Source: CBDHDJ01 sp965261645 (lineage in GTDB: Bacteria; Pseudomonadota; Alphaproteobacteria; SHVV01). From it: 64,000 bases of DNA. This document shows positions 17,021 to 26,547 of this stretch, one piece after another; position 1 is the first letter of the stretch, and the number at the start of each line of letters is the position of its first letter. Position numbers and translations under genes: made by a program. The notes beneath the pieces are model-generated. The model did no database searches, had not been told where the DNA came from, and saw only the letters and a program-made list of their open reading frames with translations. The DNA lies in the NCBI GenBank assembly GCA_965261645.1, contig CBDHDJ010000004.1, positions 558,001 through 622,000 on the forward strand, written 5' to 3'.

Positions 17021-18496
17021 TCAATTGACGGCAAATCGTTGGCTCGGCCACGGGTGTCGGATTTCCAGCGTGGGCCAGTATTTCGCTGTCAGTCGCTCCA
17101 TACGGTCCCCGCTGTAGCGGTCCTTCTGCGATCTGCGGCGCAGAGTCCTGAGCCACAGTACTTTCAGTCGTTGCACGAAACGCCCCAGATATCGGTAGCT
17201 GGTTGGAACGGCAAAGTAGTTCAGCCATCCATCAAGTACCTGTCCCAGCCACCGCGCGGTCTGGTTTACGCCGTCGTGCATCCGCCTGCGAAGCTCCTCC
17301 TTTATTCGCTTCAGGGTGCGCGCCATCCGCTTCGAGACCGGCTTGCGCCCCAACTGGAACCGCCCCTTCCTGTCCTTCGCGCAGTAGTGCGTGAAGCCCA
17401 GAAAGTCGAGCGTCTCCGGTTTGCCCAACCCTCGCCGCTGACGGTTCTCAGTTGCGAACCGCCCGAACTCGATGAGCCGGGTCTTGTCAGGGTTCAGTTC
17501 CAGTTCAAAACGTCCAAGCCGCTCCTTCAGGTCACGCAGAAATCGCTCCGCGTCTTGCTTGTGCTGGAAACCCACCACGAAATCATCGGCGTACCGCACG
17601 ATGATTGTGTCGCCTTTGACCTCGTGGCTGCGCCACTTCTTCTGGAACCAGAGATCGAGAACGTAATGTAGGTAGATGTTGGCCAGGATCGGCGAAATCA
17701 CCGAACCCTGGGGAGTCCCCCGCATGTTGTCCCGCCACTCGCCATTTTCCATGACGCCGACGTGCAACCACTTGGATATCAGCCTGATGACCCGCTTGTC
17801 TCCGATGCGATGTTCGAGGAACCGGACCAACCAGTCCCGCGAGACATGGTCGAAAAATCCGCGGATATCTGCGTCAGCTATCCAGTTGATCTTACGCCGT
17901 TCAATCCCGACCGCGAGCGCATCAAGCGCGTCGTGCGCCCCACACCCGGGCCGGAACCCATAGCTAAACCCCAGGAACTCCGCCTCGTAAATTGGCGTCA
18001 GGATAATCTCCGCCACCGCCTTCTGGACAATCTTGTCCTCTATGGCCGCGACGCCGAGCGGTCGTGTGCCGCCATCCGGCTTCGGGATGTTCACCCGCCG
18101 TGATGGCGTCGCCCGGTACGCTCCCGAGTGCACGCGGTCGTGCAGGGCGGCCAACCGGCCTTCCAACCCTCCCTCGTACATCCCCCACGTCATGCCATCC
18201 GCACCTGCCGCCGCGTCCTTCTTCAACGCGAAGAACGCCCAGCGCAGCGCATCGACCGTAACGTGGTGGAGAAGCGCCGTCAGACGCTCCCGTGGCTCCC
18301 GTTGTACAAACTGCCGTATCCGGTCGGCCGCTTGTGACACGCTTTCCCGGTCCTGCGTCCGGCGCATGCTTTGGCTTTCCAGATTCCCCTTGGGCTCGGT
18401 CCTTCGCTCCATCGGCTCCGCCGGAACAGGCCTCCCTTTGTTCGCCGACTTCATCGCTACTACTCCCGAGTCTGACTTCTCCATGCCGTTCGTCAT
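17021..18496 (-). CDS. ltrA: Group II intron reverse transcriptase/maturase, copy 2
   Basis: A 491-aa protein with the same domains as copy 1 (YADD in VRYADDFVVGF; domain X at the end) and an intact frame. Only three residue differences from copy 1 were noticed, so the duplication is recent. Confidence 0.94.
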   Translation of the reverse strand: MTNGMEKSDSGVVAMKSANKGRPVPAEPMERRTEPKGNLESQSMRRTQDRESVSQAADRIRQFVQREPRERLTALLHHVTVDALRWAFFALKKDAAAGADGMTWGMYEGGLEGRLAALHDRVHSGAYRATPSRRVNIPKPDGGTRPLGVAAIEDKIVQKAVAEIILTPIYEAEFLGFSYGFRPGCGAHDALDALAVGIERRKINWIADADIRGFFDHVSRDWLVRFLEHRIGDKRVIRLISKWLHVGVMENGEWRDNMRGTPQGSVISPILANIYLHYVLDLWFQKKWRSHEVKGDTIIVRYADDFVVGFQHKQDAERFLRDLKERLGRFELELNPDKTRLIEFGRFATENRQRRGLGKPETLDFLGFTHYCAKDRKGRFQLGRKPVSKRMARTLKRIKEELRRRMHDGVNQTARWLGQVLDGWLNYFAVPTSYRYLGRFVQRLKVLWLRTLRRRSQKDRYSGDRMERLTAKYWPTLEIRHPWPSQRFAVN

Positions 18497-18854
18497 CGGT
18501 TACGGATTCCTCCTTTCCTTTGCGATCCCGCTACGACCGCGGGATGACATGGAGACCTCCCAGGTCCCGGCGTGAAAGCCTACGTACGTGCGGTTGGGTT
18601 CTTCGACTCCGCAGGGTCCACTTCCCCCTTACCATGGCGGTGGAAGCGGTGTTGCCTTCGACATACTGGAAAGCCTCGGCACCCTGATTCTCAGACTTTT
18701 CGTAGCTCAATCGCCCTCGCCCATACGCGCCCCTGTCAACGCTTAACCTGCATCCTCGCGAATGCCGGCCCATGACTCGGGGTGGAAGTGGTTGGTTACT
18801 CCTTCTTCCCGCCGGACTCACACCGGCTACTTTCCGCCAGTTAGCCTGGCGCTC

Positions 18855-20338
18855 CCAGCCGGTCTCGTCAGCATGGCGCAGCGCCGCCTCGTTCTGGTGC
18901 GCGAGGATCGCCTCGGCCACCGGCTCGAACAGCGGCACGAAGCGCTTCAGGCTGTTGGCCAGCGTCCCCGGCGAGATCGGCAGCCCCTGGCCGGACATCC
19001 ACGCGGCAACCCGGTGCAGGGGGCGGAAGCAGGCGCAGTGTTCGAACAGGAAGCGCGCCCAGAAGCTGGTCCCGTAGAGCGTTCTGGGGAACAGCCGCGG
19101 CGCCGGGGGCGCCGACACTTCGATCGGCGACGACGCGCAGCCGCAGGCCCGGCGCCACCGGGGGCGCCGGATGACGCGTTTGTAGGCCTTGACCTCGATC
19201 TCGACGAGGGTGGATTCGTCGACACCGTTGGCGACATAAGCCTTCCCGCAACAGGAGCACACACGCGCCTCCTCCGGCGGTTTGAGCTCTTCGGTGCGCT
19301 CCTCGAGCCCGGGCCGTTGGGTACGGCCATGGCCGGGGGCGCCGCGCTGCTGGCTGCGCGGACGCCCGGAGCGCGGCGTCTCCTGCTTCTCGCTCTTGCG
19401 GCCGAACAGCGCCCTCGACAGCACTGCCCCGGTCGCGCGAAGCCTCGCAAGCTGCACTTCCAGCGTCTCGATCCGGTTCCGGGATGCCTTCGCACGCTTG
19501 TGCAGCCGGGCGTTCTCCCTGGACAACGATCTGATCGTGGCCTTCTGGCGCCGCGATCTCCGCAACGCCCTGCGCAACTCGGCGTCGGCGCCGCGTAAAG
19601 ACTTCGACAAGGACTTCCCGGTCGCGCGAAGCTTGGCGAGCTGGGCGTCCGACGCTTCGCGGCGGGTCCTGGATCCCTTCACCGCCCTGCGCAGCCGGGC
19701 ATTCTCCTTGCTCAGCACGTTGATCGTCGTCTTCTGGCGCCGCGATTTCCTGAGAGCCACACGCAGGTGAGCGGCCTCGTCGGACGGCAGCTTCGACAGC
19801 GTCGCCCCGACCGCCCGGAGCTTGACCAGTCGAGCCTTCAAGGCCTCCCTCCCGGCCTTGGCTCCGTCCAGAGCAATGCGCAGCCAGAAGACCTCCTCCG
19901 TCAGCGACCGAACCCTGTCCGACTGATCGCGCAACCGTCTCAGCGCCGCGCGGTGTTGAATGTCCTCGTCGTACTGCCGGCGTATGGTCTCCTTGTGCCT
20001 CTCCGACGCCTGCTCCTCACGAGCCAGCCGCTTCCCCAGACGGGCGAGCTCCCTGTTCAGCCGGGTTACCTCCTTACGCAGCTCACCTCGTTCCGTGCGC
20101 AGCGACTTGATCGTGGCCTTCTGGTTCTCCGCTTGCTCCAGGGTCGCGCGCAGCCGGCGCCTCGCCTTGTCTGCCGGTGAGGTCGGCCTGTGCTTGGCCG
20201 GCCCGATGCTGGCTTCGGAAAGGAGCTTCTCCAGGCGCGTCACTTCCGCCTGCAAGGAAAGCGCGTCCTTCGCCGTGCGGCGGACTTCCTGCGTCTCCTC
20301 GACCGCCGCCTTCAGCTTGCTCCGGCTCCTGTCGAACC
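18855..20338 (-). pseudogene. IS66-type TnpC with coiled-coil extension, 5' exon fragment
   Basis: The fragment starts inside the protein at SRSKLKAAVEETQEVRRTAK, where an IS1380 cuts it. A long coiled coil follows (repeats such as RSRRQKATIRSLSRENARLH). Next come the IS66 helix LFGRKSEKQ, the Cys-rich CSCCGKAYVANG, and LFEPVAEAILAHQNEAALRH up to DETGW. Here the tandem introns intervene. TnpC of ordinary IS66 is about 500-550 aa; the extension here makes it far longer. It is inactive in its present state because both ends are missing. Confidence 0.88.
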
Positions 20339-21722
20339 CGCTTTTGTCACCAGGCTCTGGCGGTATTCCGATTCTCTTTTTATAATCAATGTATTAGTGC
20401 TGATTCGGATGGGCTTTCATAAAACAGGGTGTTTTCAGGATGCGCTTTGCGGATTACGGCAAACGGGTGGTGTTTGCCGCCTTCGACGGCCGCGAGATCA
20501 CCACGGACGCCGGTGTCCTGTTACTGCGCGAACAGGCGCGCCGGATACGTCTGTTCGAACGCATGGCGGGCTGTTTCACCGATCACCGGGATCGAGAACG
20601 CCTGACCCATGCCCTTCCCGCCCTGTTGGCTCAACGGGTTTGCGGGATGGCGCTCGGCTATGAAGATATCATCGACCACGACACGCTCCGTTTCGACCCG
20701 GCCTTGAAATTGCTGGCCTCACCGCGAACCGGAGATCCCGGGACCCCGGCTCCGCTGGCCGGCAAGTCAACGCTGAACCGGCTGGAACAATCCTGGGAAA
20801 CCGGCAACCGCCGCTATCACCAGATGGTCCCCAACCTCAAGAAACTCTCCAACCTGTTCGTCACCCTGTTTCTCGACGCCCACCAGGCGCCGCCCGCGCG
20901 CATCACCCTCGATATCGACGCCACCGACGTGGAAACCCATGGGCGCCAGGAGAACGCCTTCTTCCACGGCTATTACGAACACCGCTGTTTCCTGCCCATC
21001 TATGTCTTCTGCGGCCGCCATCTCCTGCTCGCCCAACTCCGATCCGCCAACATCGATGGCGCCAGGGGTGCGCGCAACCAGATCCGCCGCATCGTCCGGA
21101 TGATCCGCGAACGATGGCCCAACGTCGACATCCTGCTGCGCGGCGACAGCGGCTTCGCGCGCGAGAACCTGATGCGTTGGTGCGAAGGAAATGCCGTGGA
21201 TTACGTCTTCGGCCTGGCGCGCAACGATGTTCTGCTCAAGAAAGCACAGAGGGTCCGCGGCAAGGCCGCCATAGCCATGATCGAAACCGGCCAGCCGGTC
21301 CGCGCCTACGGCGATTTCCACCACATCACCAAATCCAGAACCTGGGCCCGGCCCCGGCGCGTCATCGCCAAGGTCGAACACAAGCCCGGACACGAACAGC
21401 GCTGCCGCTTCCTCGTCACCTCCCTCAATCGCCATCAAGTCCCGCCCAGGGAACTCTACGAAGACACCTATTGTCCACGCGGCAACATGGAAAACCGCAT
21501 CAAGGACTGCCAACTCGATCTGTTCGCCAATCGCATGAGCGCGCACGCCTACAAAGCCAACCAGCTCCGCCTGCTCCTCGCCGCCTTCGCCTATGTCCTC
21601 ATCGACGGTATCCGCCGCGTCGCCCTGAAAAACACGACCCTGGCCAAGGCCGTCCCCAATACCATCCGCCTGAAACTTCTGAAGCTCAGCGCCAAAGTCA
21701 TCAACTCCGTGCGACGCATCAA
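20339..21722 (+). mobile_element. IS1380-family element no. 1, right-truncated
   Basis: It lies between the IS66 fragment (ends 20338) and a 61-bp left end of another IS1380 element that begins CCCGGATTTCTCAC at 21723. It has no TPR passenger gene on its left side, unlike the two other copies. Confidence 0.7.
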
Positions 21723-21783
21723 CCCGGATTTCTCACCTGAGAGTTACCCTGATTCTGAATATCTATTGGAACCAGGCGTTTAG
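20440..21783 (+). pseudogene. IS1380-family transposase, C-terminus replaced
   Basis: The 447-codon frame is DDE transposase sequence through LSAKVINSVRRI (HGRQENAFFHGYYEHR and RGDSGFARENLMRW carry conserved acidic residues). After RRI it runs into the left end of a second IS1380 and reads nonsense (NPDFSPESYPDSEYL). The complete copies end about 25 residues later with a different tail. It may still be partly active; I treat it as truncated. Confidence 0.8.
21723..21783. repeat. 61-bp duplicated IS1380 left end
   Basis: CCCGGATTTCTCACCTGAG through GAACCAGGCGTTTAG occurs here and again immediately at 21784, with one difference (ACCCTG/ACCCGG), and a third time at 25377. It looks like the relic of an IS1380 collapsed by recombination. 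Confidence 0.85.
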
Positions 21784-21887
21784 CCCGGATTTCTCACCTG
21801 AGAGTTACCCGGATTCTGAATATCTATTGGAACCAGGCGTTTAGAGGGATTTTCAGGGACCGTTAAAAATACACGGTGTTTTTCGGA

Positions 21888-22835
21888 TCAGCGCCGTTTC
21901 CTGTCCGGCGGCGGGAGGGTTTGCACGGCTTTGGCGAGCCATCGCAAGGCGCCCGGCGTCGCCGACCAGTTCTCCCTGTTTTGCAGCACATAGACGACGG
22001 CTTCTTCGTGTGAGCCCAGCGTGTAGTGATCCTCCGGGTATTCGGGGACCGGCGTGGCGCCGGTCAACAGGGCGGGGACGTGAGGGTTGCACTTCCAGGC
22101 GGCCGCCAAGGCGGCGTGCGCCCCGCTCTCGTCGCCCTTGCGCAAGGCCAGCAGGGTCCTGGCGTAGGCCCAGTCCGCGAAGACATCGTCATCGTAAGTG
22201 GCGAGCAGTTCCTCCAGGGCGCCGTGATCGCCGGCGGCGAGCAGCCACGACGCCAGGCCGTGGCGCAGGCCCTGATTGTCATTCGGGTTGAGGCGTAGCA
22301 TCTCCCGGTAATGATCGATCGCAGCCGTGCGCTCGCCCTCCTGCCACAGGCATTCGGCGAGACCGGCGCGGGCGCGCATGTAGGGGCGGGTCTCCAGGAT
22401 GACCCAGAAGTGGCCGGCATCGCGCTCGAAGGCTTGCCGCCCAAGCGCCCATTCCCCGGCAGCGACGCCGGCCTGGTAATGGCGCCGCGCCTCGGCGAGG
22501 GTCTTCGCCTCCTCCTCGGCCAGCAGAACATGGGCGTCGGCGCAGAGATCGGAGATCTCCAGCGCCCTTTTGGCCAGCCCGATACGCTTGCCCGGCGTCT
22601 CCGCCTCCCAGGCGTCATAGATGAGATCCCGGGCGCGCGCCAACGCCTCCTCTTCCCCGCCGGCGGGACCGTCCGGCGACATCCCACCAGCGAGCTTGGC
22701 CATCGTCCTCTCCATGGCGCGCCGGTCGGGCACCGGCGGCAAGGGCGGCGCGGCGGCCTTTTGCCCGCGCCCCGCGGACGCATTCTTCTTGTTCTTATGG
22801 CGGTTCTTGCTGACCGGCACGGCATCCTCGGACAA
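21888..22835 (-). CDS. TPR-repeat passenger protein of IS1380
   Basis: A 315-aa soluble protein. The N-terminus is basic and low complexity (KNRHKNKKNASAGRGQKAAA), followed by helical repeats: RIGLAKRALEISDLCADAHV, AEARRHYQAGVAAGEWALG, ARAGLAECLWQEGERTAAID then HYREMLRLNPNDNQGLRHGL. These are TPR-like, and the architecture resembles ST7-type or SEC-C-associated TPR proteins. It has no nuclease or transposase motif. It lies inside both copies of the IS (with 25481-26428), divergent from the transposase with 119 bp between. The function is unknown; a host-interaction or transposition-modulating role is speculation. Confidence 0.82.
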   Translation of the reverse strand: MSEDAVPVSKNRHKNKKNASAGRGQKAAAPPLPPVPDRRAMERTMAKLAGGMSPDGPAGGEEEALARARDLIYDAWEAETPGKRIGLAKRALEISDLCADAHVLLAEEEAKTLAEARRHYQAGVAAGEWALGRQAFERDAGHFWVILETRPYMRARAGLAECLWQEGERTAAIDHYREMLRLNPNDNQGLRHGLASWLLAAGDHGALEELLATYDDDVFADWAYARTLLALRKGDESGAHAALAAAWKCNPHVPALLTGATPVPEYPEDHYTLGSHEEAVVYVLQNRENWSATPGALRWLAKAVQTLPPPDRKRR

Positions 22836-22954
22836 TCGACGGGCAACCCCAGCAGGATAACAGAAGACGCCGCGAGGCCGTCAACGGGGCTCGCGGCAGG
22901 ACCGGCAAAGCCGCAATATACGGTGCCTGAGCAACGATCGGCGAGGAGGAACGG

Positions 22955-24322
22955 ATGCGCTTTTCGGATTTCGGCAAACGGGTGGTGTTCGCCGCCTTCG
23001 ACGGCGGCGAGATCACCACCGACGCCGGCGTCCTGCTGTTGCGCGAGCGGGCGCACCGGATACGCCTGTTCGAACGCATGGCGGCCTGCTTCACCGACCG
23101 GCGCGACCCCGCCAGGGCGGTCCACACGCTCCCCGCTCTCCTGGCCCAGCGGGTCGCGGGCATCGCCCTGGGTTACGAAGACATCAACGATCACGACGCC
23201 TTGCGCCACGACCCGGCGTGCAAGCTCCTCGCCGGCTGTGACGGCGAACCGGTCCCGGCCGGCGGCAAGGCTCCGCCAGCACTGGCCGGCAAGTCGACGC
23301 TGAACCGCGTCGAGCACGCCTGGAATACCGGCGATCGCCGATACCATCAGATCTCCGCCAACCTCAAGAAGCTTTCCAACCTGTTCGTCACCCTGTTTCT
23401 CGACGCCCACCAGACACCGCCCGCGCGCATCACCCTCGATATCGACGCCACCGACGTGGAAACCCACGGGCGCCAGGAGAACGCCTTCTTCCACGGCTAT
23501 TACGAACACCGCTGCTTCCTGCCGCTCTATGTCTTCTGCGGCCGCCATCTCCTGCTCGCCCAGCTCCGGCCGGCCAACATCGACGGCGCCAGGGGCGCGC
23601 GCAACCAGATCCGCCGCATCGTCCGGATGATCCGCGAGCGCTGGCCCAACGTCGACATCCTGGTGCGCGCGGACAGCGGCTTCGCACGCGAGAACCTGAT
23701 GCGCTGGTGCGAGGGCAACGCCGTGGACTACGTCTTCGGCCTGGCGCGCAACGAGGTCCTGCTCAAGAAAACCCGCCGGACCCGCGGCAAGGCCGCCATG
23801 GCCATGATCGAAACCGGCCAGCCGGTCCGCGCCTACGGCGATTTCCACCACATGACCAAGTCCGGATCCTGGGCCCGGCCCCGGCGCGTCATCGCCAAGG
23901 TCGAGCACAGGCCCGGACACCAACAGCGCTGCCGCTTCCTCGTCACCTCCCTCGACCGCCATCAAGTCCCGCCCGGGGAACTCTACGAAGACATCTACTG
24001 CCCGCGCGGCGACATGGAAAACCGCATCAAGGACTGCCAGCTCGACCTGTTCGCCAACCGCATGAGCGCGCACACCTACAAGGCCAACCAATTGCGCCTG
24101 ATCTTCGCCGCCTTCGCCTACGTCCTCATCGACGGTATCCGCCGCGTCGCCTTGAAAAACACCGCCCTGGCCAACGCCGCTCCCTCAACCATCCGTCTCA
24201 AGCTGCTCAAGATCGGCGCCAGGGTCGTCAACTCCGTACGGCGCATCAAACTCTCCCTACCCGACGCTTGTCCCAACAAAACCCTGTTCTTTACGGCACA
24301 CGCCGCTCTGGCGCCCCCATAA
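22955..24322 (+). CDS. IS1380-family transposase (DDE), element no. 2
   Basis: The 455-aa enzyme starts MRFSDFGKRVVFAAFDGGEI, with GAGGAGGAACGG before the ATG. The DDE core includes LDIDATDVETHGRQENAF (first Asp), VDILVRADSGFARENLMRW (second Asp) and YCPRGDMENRIKDCQLDLF (Glu in MENRIKD). It is full length. It performs cut-and-paste movement of the element with 4-5-bp target duplication. Confidence 0.93.
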   Translation: MRFSDFGKRVVFAAFDGGEITTDAGVLLLRERAHRIRLFERMAACFTDRRDPARAVHTLPALLAQRVAGIALGYEDINDHDALRHDPACKLLAGCDGEPVPAGGKAPPALAGKSTLNRVEHAWNTGDRRYHQISANLKKLSNLFVTLFLDAHQTPPARITLDIDATDVETHGRQENAFFHGYYEHRCFLPLYVFCGRHLLLAQLRPANIDGARGARNQIRRIVRMIRERWPNVDILVRADSGFARENLMRWCEGNAVDYVFGLARNEVLLKKTRRTRGKAAMAMIETGQPVRAYGDFHHMTKSGSWARPRRVIAKVEHRPGHQQRCRFLVTSLDRHQVPPGELYEDIYCPRGDMENRIKDCQLDLFANRMSAHTYKANQLRLIFAAFAYVLIDGIRRVALKNTALANAAPSTIRLKLLKIGARVVNSVRRIKLSLPDACPNKTLFFTAHAALAPP

Positions 24323-24541
24323 TCCCAACTCATCGGCGGCAATCGAGATAAAGGCACGGCGCCTCCCGGAGGCGAAACTCTCCTCATGCCCGAAATCAAC
24401 GAAAATCTATCATTCCCGGACCCAGCCACACCATCCCGCCCACTCTATCCCGCCAAAAAAACAACCCCGGCCCGCGGGCACTCAGATCAGCCCAACGGAG
24501 CGCAAATCCAACGCCTAAAAAACGCTCGTGAGATATCCGGG

Positions 24542-25234
24542 GAAGACCTCCTCGGTCAGCGACCGAACCCTGTCCGACTGATCGCGCAACCGTCTCAGCG
24601 CCGCGCGGAGTTGAATGTCCTCGTCGTACTGCCGGCGTATGGTCTCCTTGTGCCTCTCCGACGCCTGCTCCTCACGAGCCAGCCGCTTCCCCAGACGGGC
24701 GAGCTCCCTGTTCAGCCGGGTTACCTCCTTACGCAGCTCACCTCGTTCCGCGCGCAGCGACTTGATCGTGGCCTTCTGGTTCTCCGCTTGCTCCAGGGTC
24801 GCGCGCAGCCGGCGCCTCGCCTTGTCTGCCGGTGAGGTCGGCCTGTGCTTGGCCGGCTCGATGCTGGCTTCGGAAAGGAGCTTCTCCAGGCGCGTCACTT
24901 CCGCCTGCAAGGAAAGCGCGTCCTTCGCCGTGCGGCGGACTTCCTGCGTCTCCTCGACCGCCGCCTTCAGCTTGCTCCGGCTCCTGTCGAGCTGCCACTT
25001 CAGGGAACCCGCCCGGGCACGGGACTCCACCTCTGCCCAGCGCAGCTCTTCACAGCGTGCTTCGGCCGCGTCCGCACGCGCCCGTTCCCGCTCCGCGCGG
25101 GCATGCTCCCGCTCGCATTCCGAACGCCAGTCTCGCGGCGCGCACGCCGGTGCTGCCTCGGGAGACGACCAAATCCCGTCGTCGCCCTCAACCAGCGTCA
25201 GGCCTGATCCAAAGTCCTCGTCGCGAACCGCCAT
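24542..25234 (-). pseudogene. IS66-type TnpC, N-terminal fragment
   Basis: It begins MAVRDEDFGSGLTLVEGDDG, the same N-terminus as the complete TnpC at 29455-31947 (MASRDEDFGTDLTL), and continues as a charged coiled coil to SLTEEVF. There IS1380 no. 2 is inserted. It overlaps in sequence with the fragment at 18855-20338 (residues from SRSKLKAAVEE onward), so two tnpC copies or a duplication contributed. Confidence 0.85.
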
Positions 25235-25325
25235 GCGCTCGACGATAGCGCGTGGCGTTCCGTGTTACCAGCCCCCTTGTCGGCATTCATCATGACGTGA
25301 ATCATGATGCCGGTGACGCCCCCGT

Positions 25326-25347
25326 CACGGGCTGACGGAACATTTAC
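25326..25347. repeat. Terminal inverted repeat of the decayed IS66-type element (right)
   Basis: Read on the minus strand: GTAAATGTTCCGTCAGCCCG then TG, partner of 14391-14412. Confidence 0.7.
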
Positions 25348-25480
25348 CGGTTAGGACGCCGATCGGCGTCGAATACCCCGGATTTCTCACCTGAGAGTTA
25401 CCCGGATTCTGAATATCTATTGGAACCAGGCGTTTAGAGGGATTTTCAGGGACCGTTAAAAATACACGGTGTTTTTCGGA

Positions 25481-26428
25481 TCAGCGCCGTTTCCTGTCCG
25501 GCGGCGGGAGGGTTTGCACGGCTTTGGCGAGCCATCGCAAGGCGCCCGGCGTCGCCGACCAGTTCTCCCTGTTTTGCAGCACATAGACGACGGCTTCTTC
25601 GTGTGAGCCCAGCGTGTAGTGATCCTCCGGGTATTCGGGGACCGGCGTGGCGCCGGTCAACAGGGCGGGGACGTGAGGGTTGCACTTCCAGGCGGCCGCC
25701 AAGGCGGCGTGCGCCCCGCTCTCGTCGCCCTTGCGCAAGGCCAGCAGGGTCCTGGCGTAGGCCCAGTCCGCGAAGACATCGTCATCGTAAGTGGCGAGCA
25801 GTTCCTCCAGGGCGCCGTGATCGCCGGCGGCGAGCAGCCACGACGCCAGGCCGTGGCGCAGGCCCTGATTGTCATTCGGGTTGAGGCGTAGCATCTCCCG
25901 GTAATGATCGATCGCAGCCGTGCGCTCGCCCTCCTGCCACAGGCATTCGGCGAGACCGGCGCGGGCGCGCATGTAGGGGCGGGTCTCCAGGATGACCCAG
26001 AAGTGGCCGGCATCGCGCTCGAAGGCTTGCCGCCCAAGCGCCCATTCCCCGGCAGCGACGCCGGCCTGGTAATGGCGCCGCGCCTCGGCGAGGGTCTTCG
26101 CCTCCTCCTCGGCCAGCAGAACATGGGCGTCGGCGCAGAGATCGGAGATCTCCAGCGCCCTTTTGGCCAGCCCGATACGCTTGCCCGGCGTCTCCGCCTC
26201 CCAGGCGTCATAGATGAGATCCCGGGCGCGCGCCAACGCCTCCTCTTCCCCGCCGGCGGGACCGTCCGGCGACATCCCACCAGCGAGCTTGGCCATCGTC
26301 CTCTCCATGGCGCGCCGGTCGGGCACCGGCGGCAAGGGCGGCGCGGCGGCCTTTTGCCCGCGCCCCGCGGACGCATTCTTCTTGTTCTTATGGCGGTTCT
26401 TGCTGACCGGCACGGCATCCTCGGACAA
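25481..26428 (-). CDS. TPR-repeat passenger protein, second copy
   Basis: The 315-aa sequence is identical to the protein at 21888-22835. It lies wholly inside the IS1380 ends and target duplication, which shows it travels with the element. Confidence 0.82.
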   Translation of the reverse strand: MSEDAVPVSKNRHKNKKNASAGRGQKAAAPPLPPVPDRRAMERTMAKLAGGMSPDGPAGGEEEALARARDLIYDAWEAETPGKRIGLAKRALEISDLCADAHVLLAEEEAKTLAEARRHYQAGVAAGEWALGRQAFERDAGHFWVILETRPYMRARAGLAECLWQEGERTAAIDHYREMLRLNPNDNQGLRHGLASWLLAAGDHGALEELLATYDDDVFADWAYARTLLALRKGDESGAHAALAAAWKCNPHVPALLTGATPVPEYPEDHYTLGSHEEAVVYVLQNRENWSATPGALRWLAKAVQTLPPPDRKRR

Positions 26429-26547
26429 TCGACGGGCAACCCCAGCAGGATAACAGAAGACGCCGCGAGGCCGTCAACGGGGCTCGCGGCAGGACCGGCA
26501 AAGCCGCAATATACGGTGCCTGAGCAACGATCGGCGAGGAGGAACGG

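Larger units (their letters stand above)
16939..18854 (-). mobile_element. Group II intron, copy 2 (1,916 bp), upstream of the tandem
   Basis: The length and ends are the same as copy 1. Its 5' end follows the tnpC codons for DETGW (exon ...GAGACCGGCTGG, intron GAGCGCC...). Its 3' end CTACCGCGAT abuts the 5' end of copy 1. Confidence 0.88.
21784..24541. mobile_element. IS1380-family element no. 2 with TPR passenger gene (2,758 bp)
   Basis: The ends are CCCGGATTTCTCAC and, inverted, CCCGGATATCTCAC. It contains a divergent gene pair: TPR protein (minus) and transposase (plus). Length and gene products are identical to element no. 3. The right end cuts an IS66 tnpC gene after SLTEEVF. The left flank does not carry the matching target duplication, so recombination has changed it. 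Confidence 0.88.

Noticed and set aside
22064..24091. A 675-codon open frame on the minus strand opposite the IS1380 transposase (and its twin at 25657-27684)
   Set aside because: It is antisense to two well-supported genes and made of low-complexity Val/Asp/Gly and Arg/Pro runs typical of GC-rich shadows. It has no domain.
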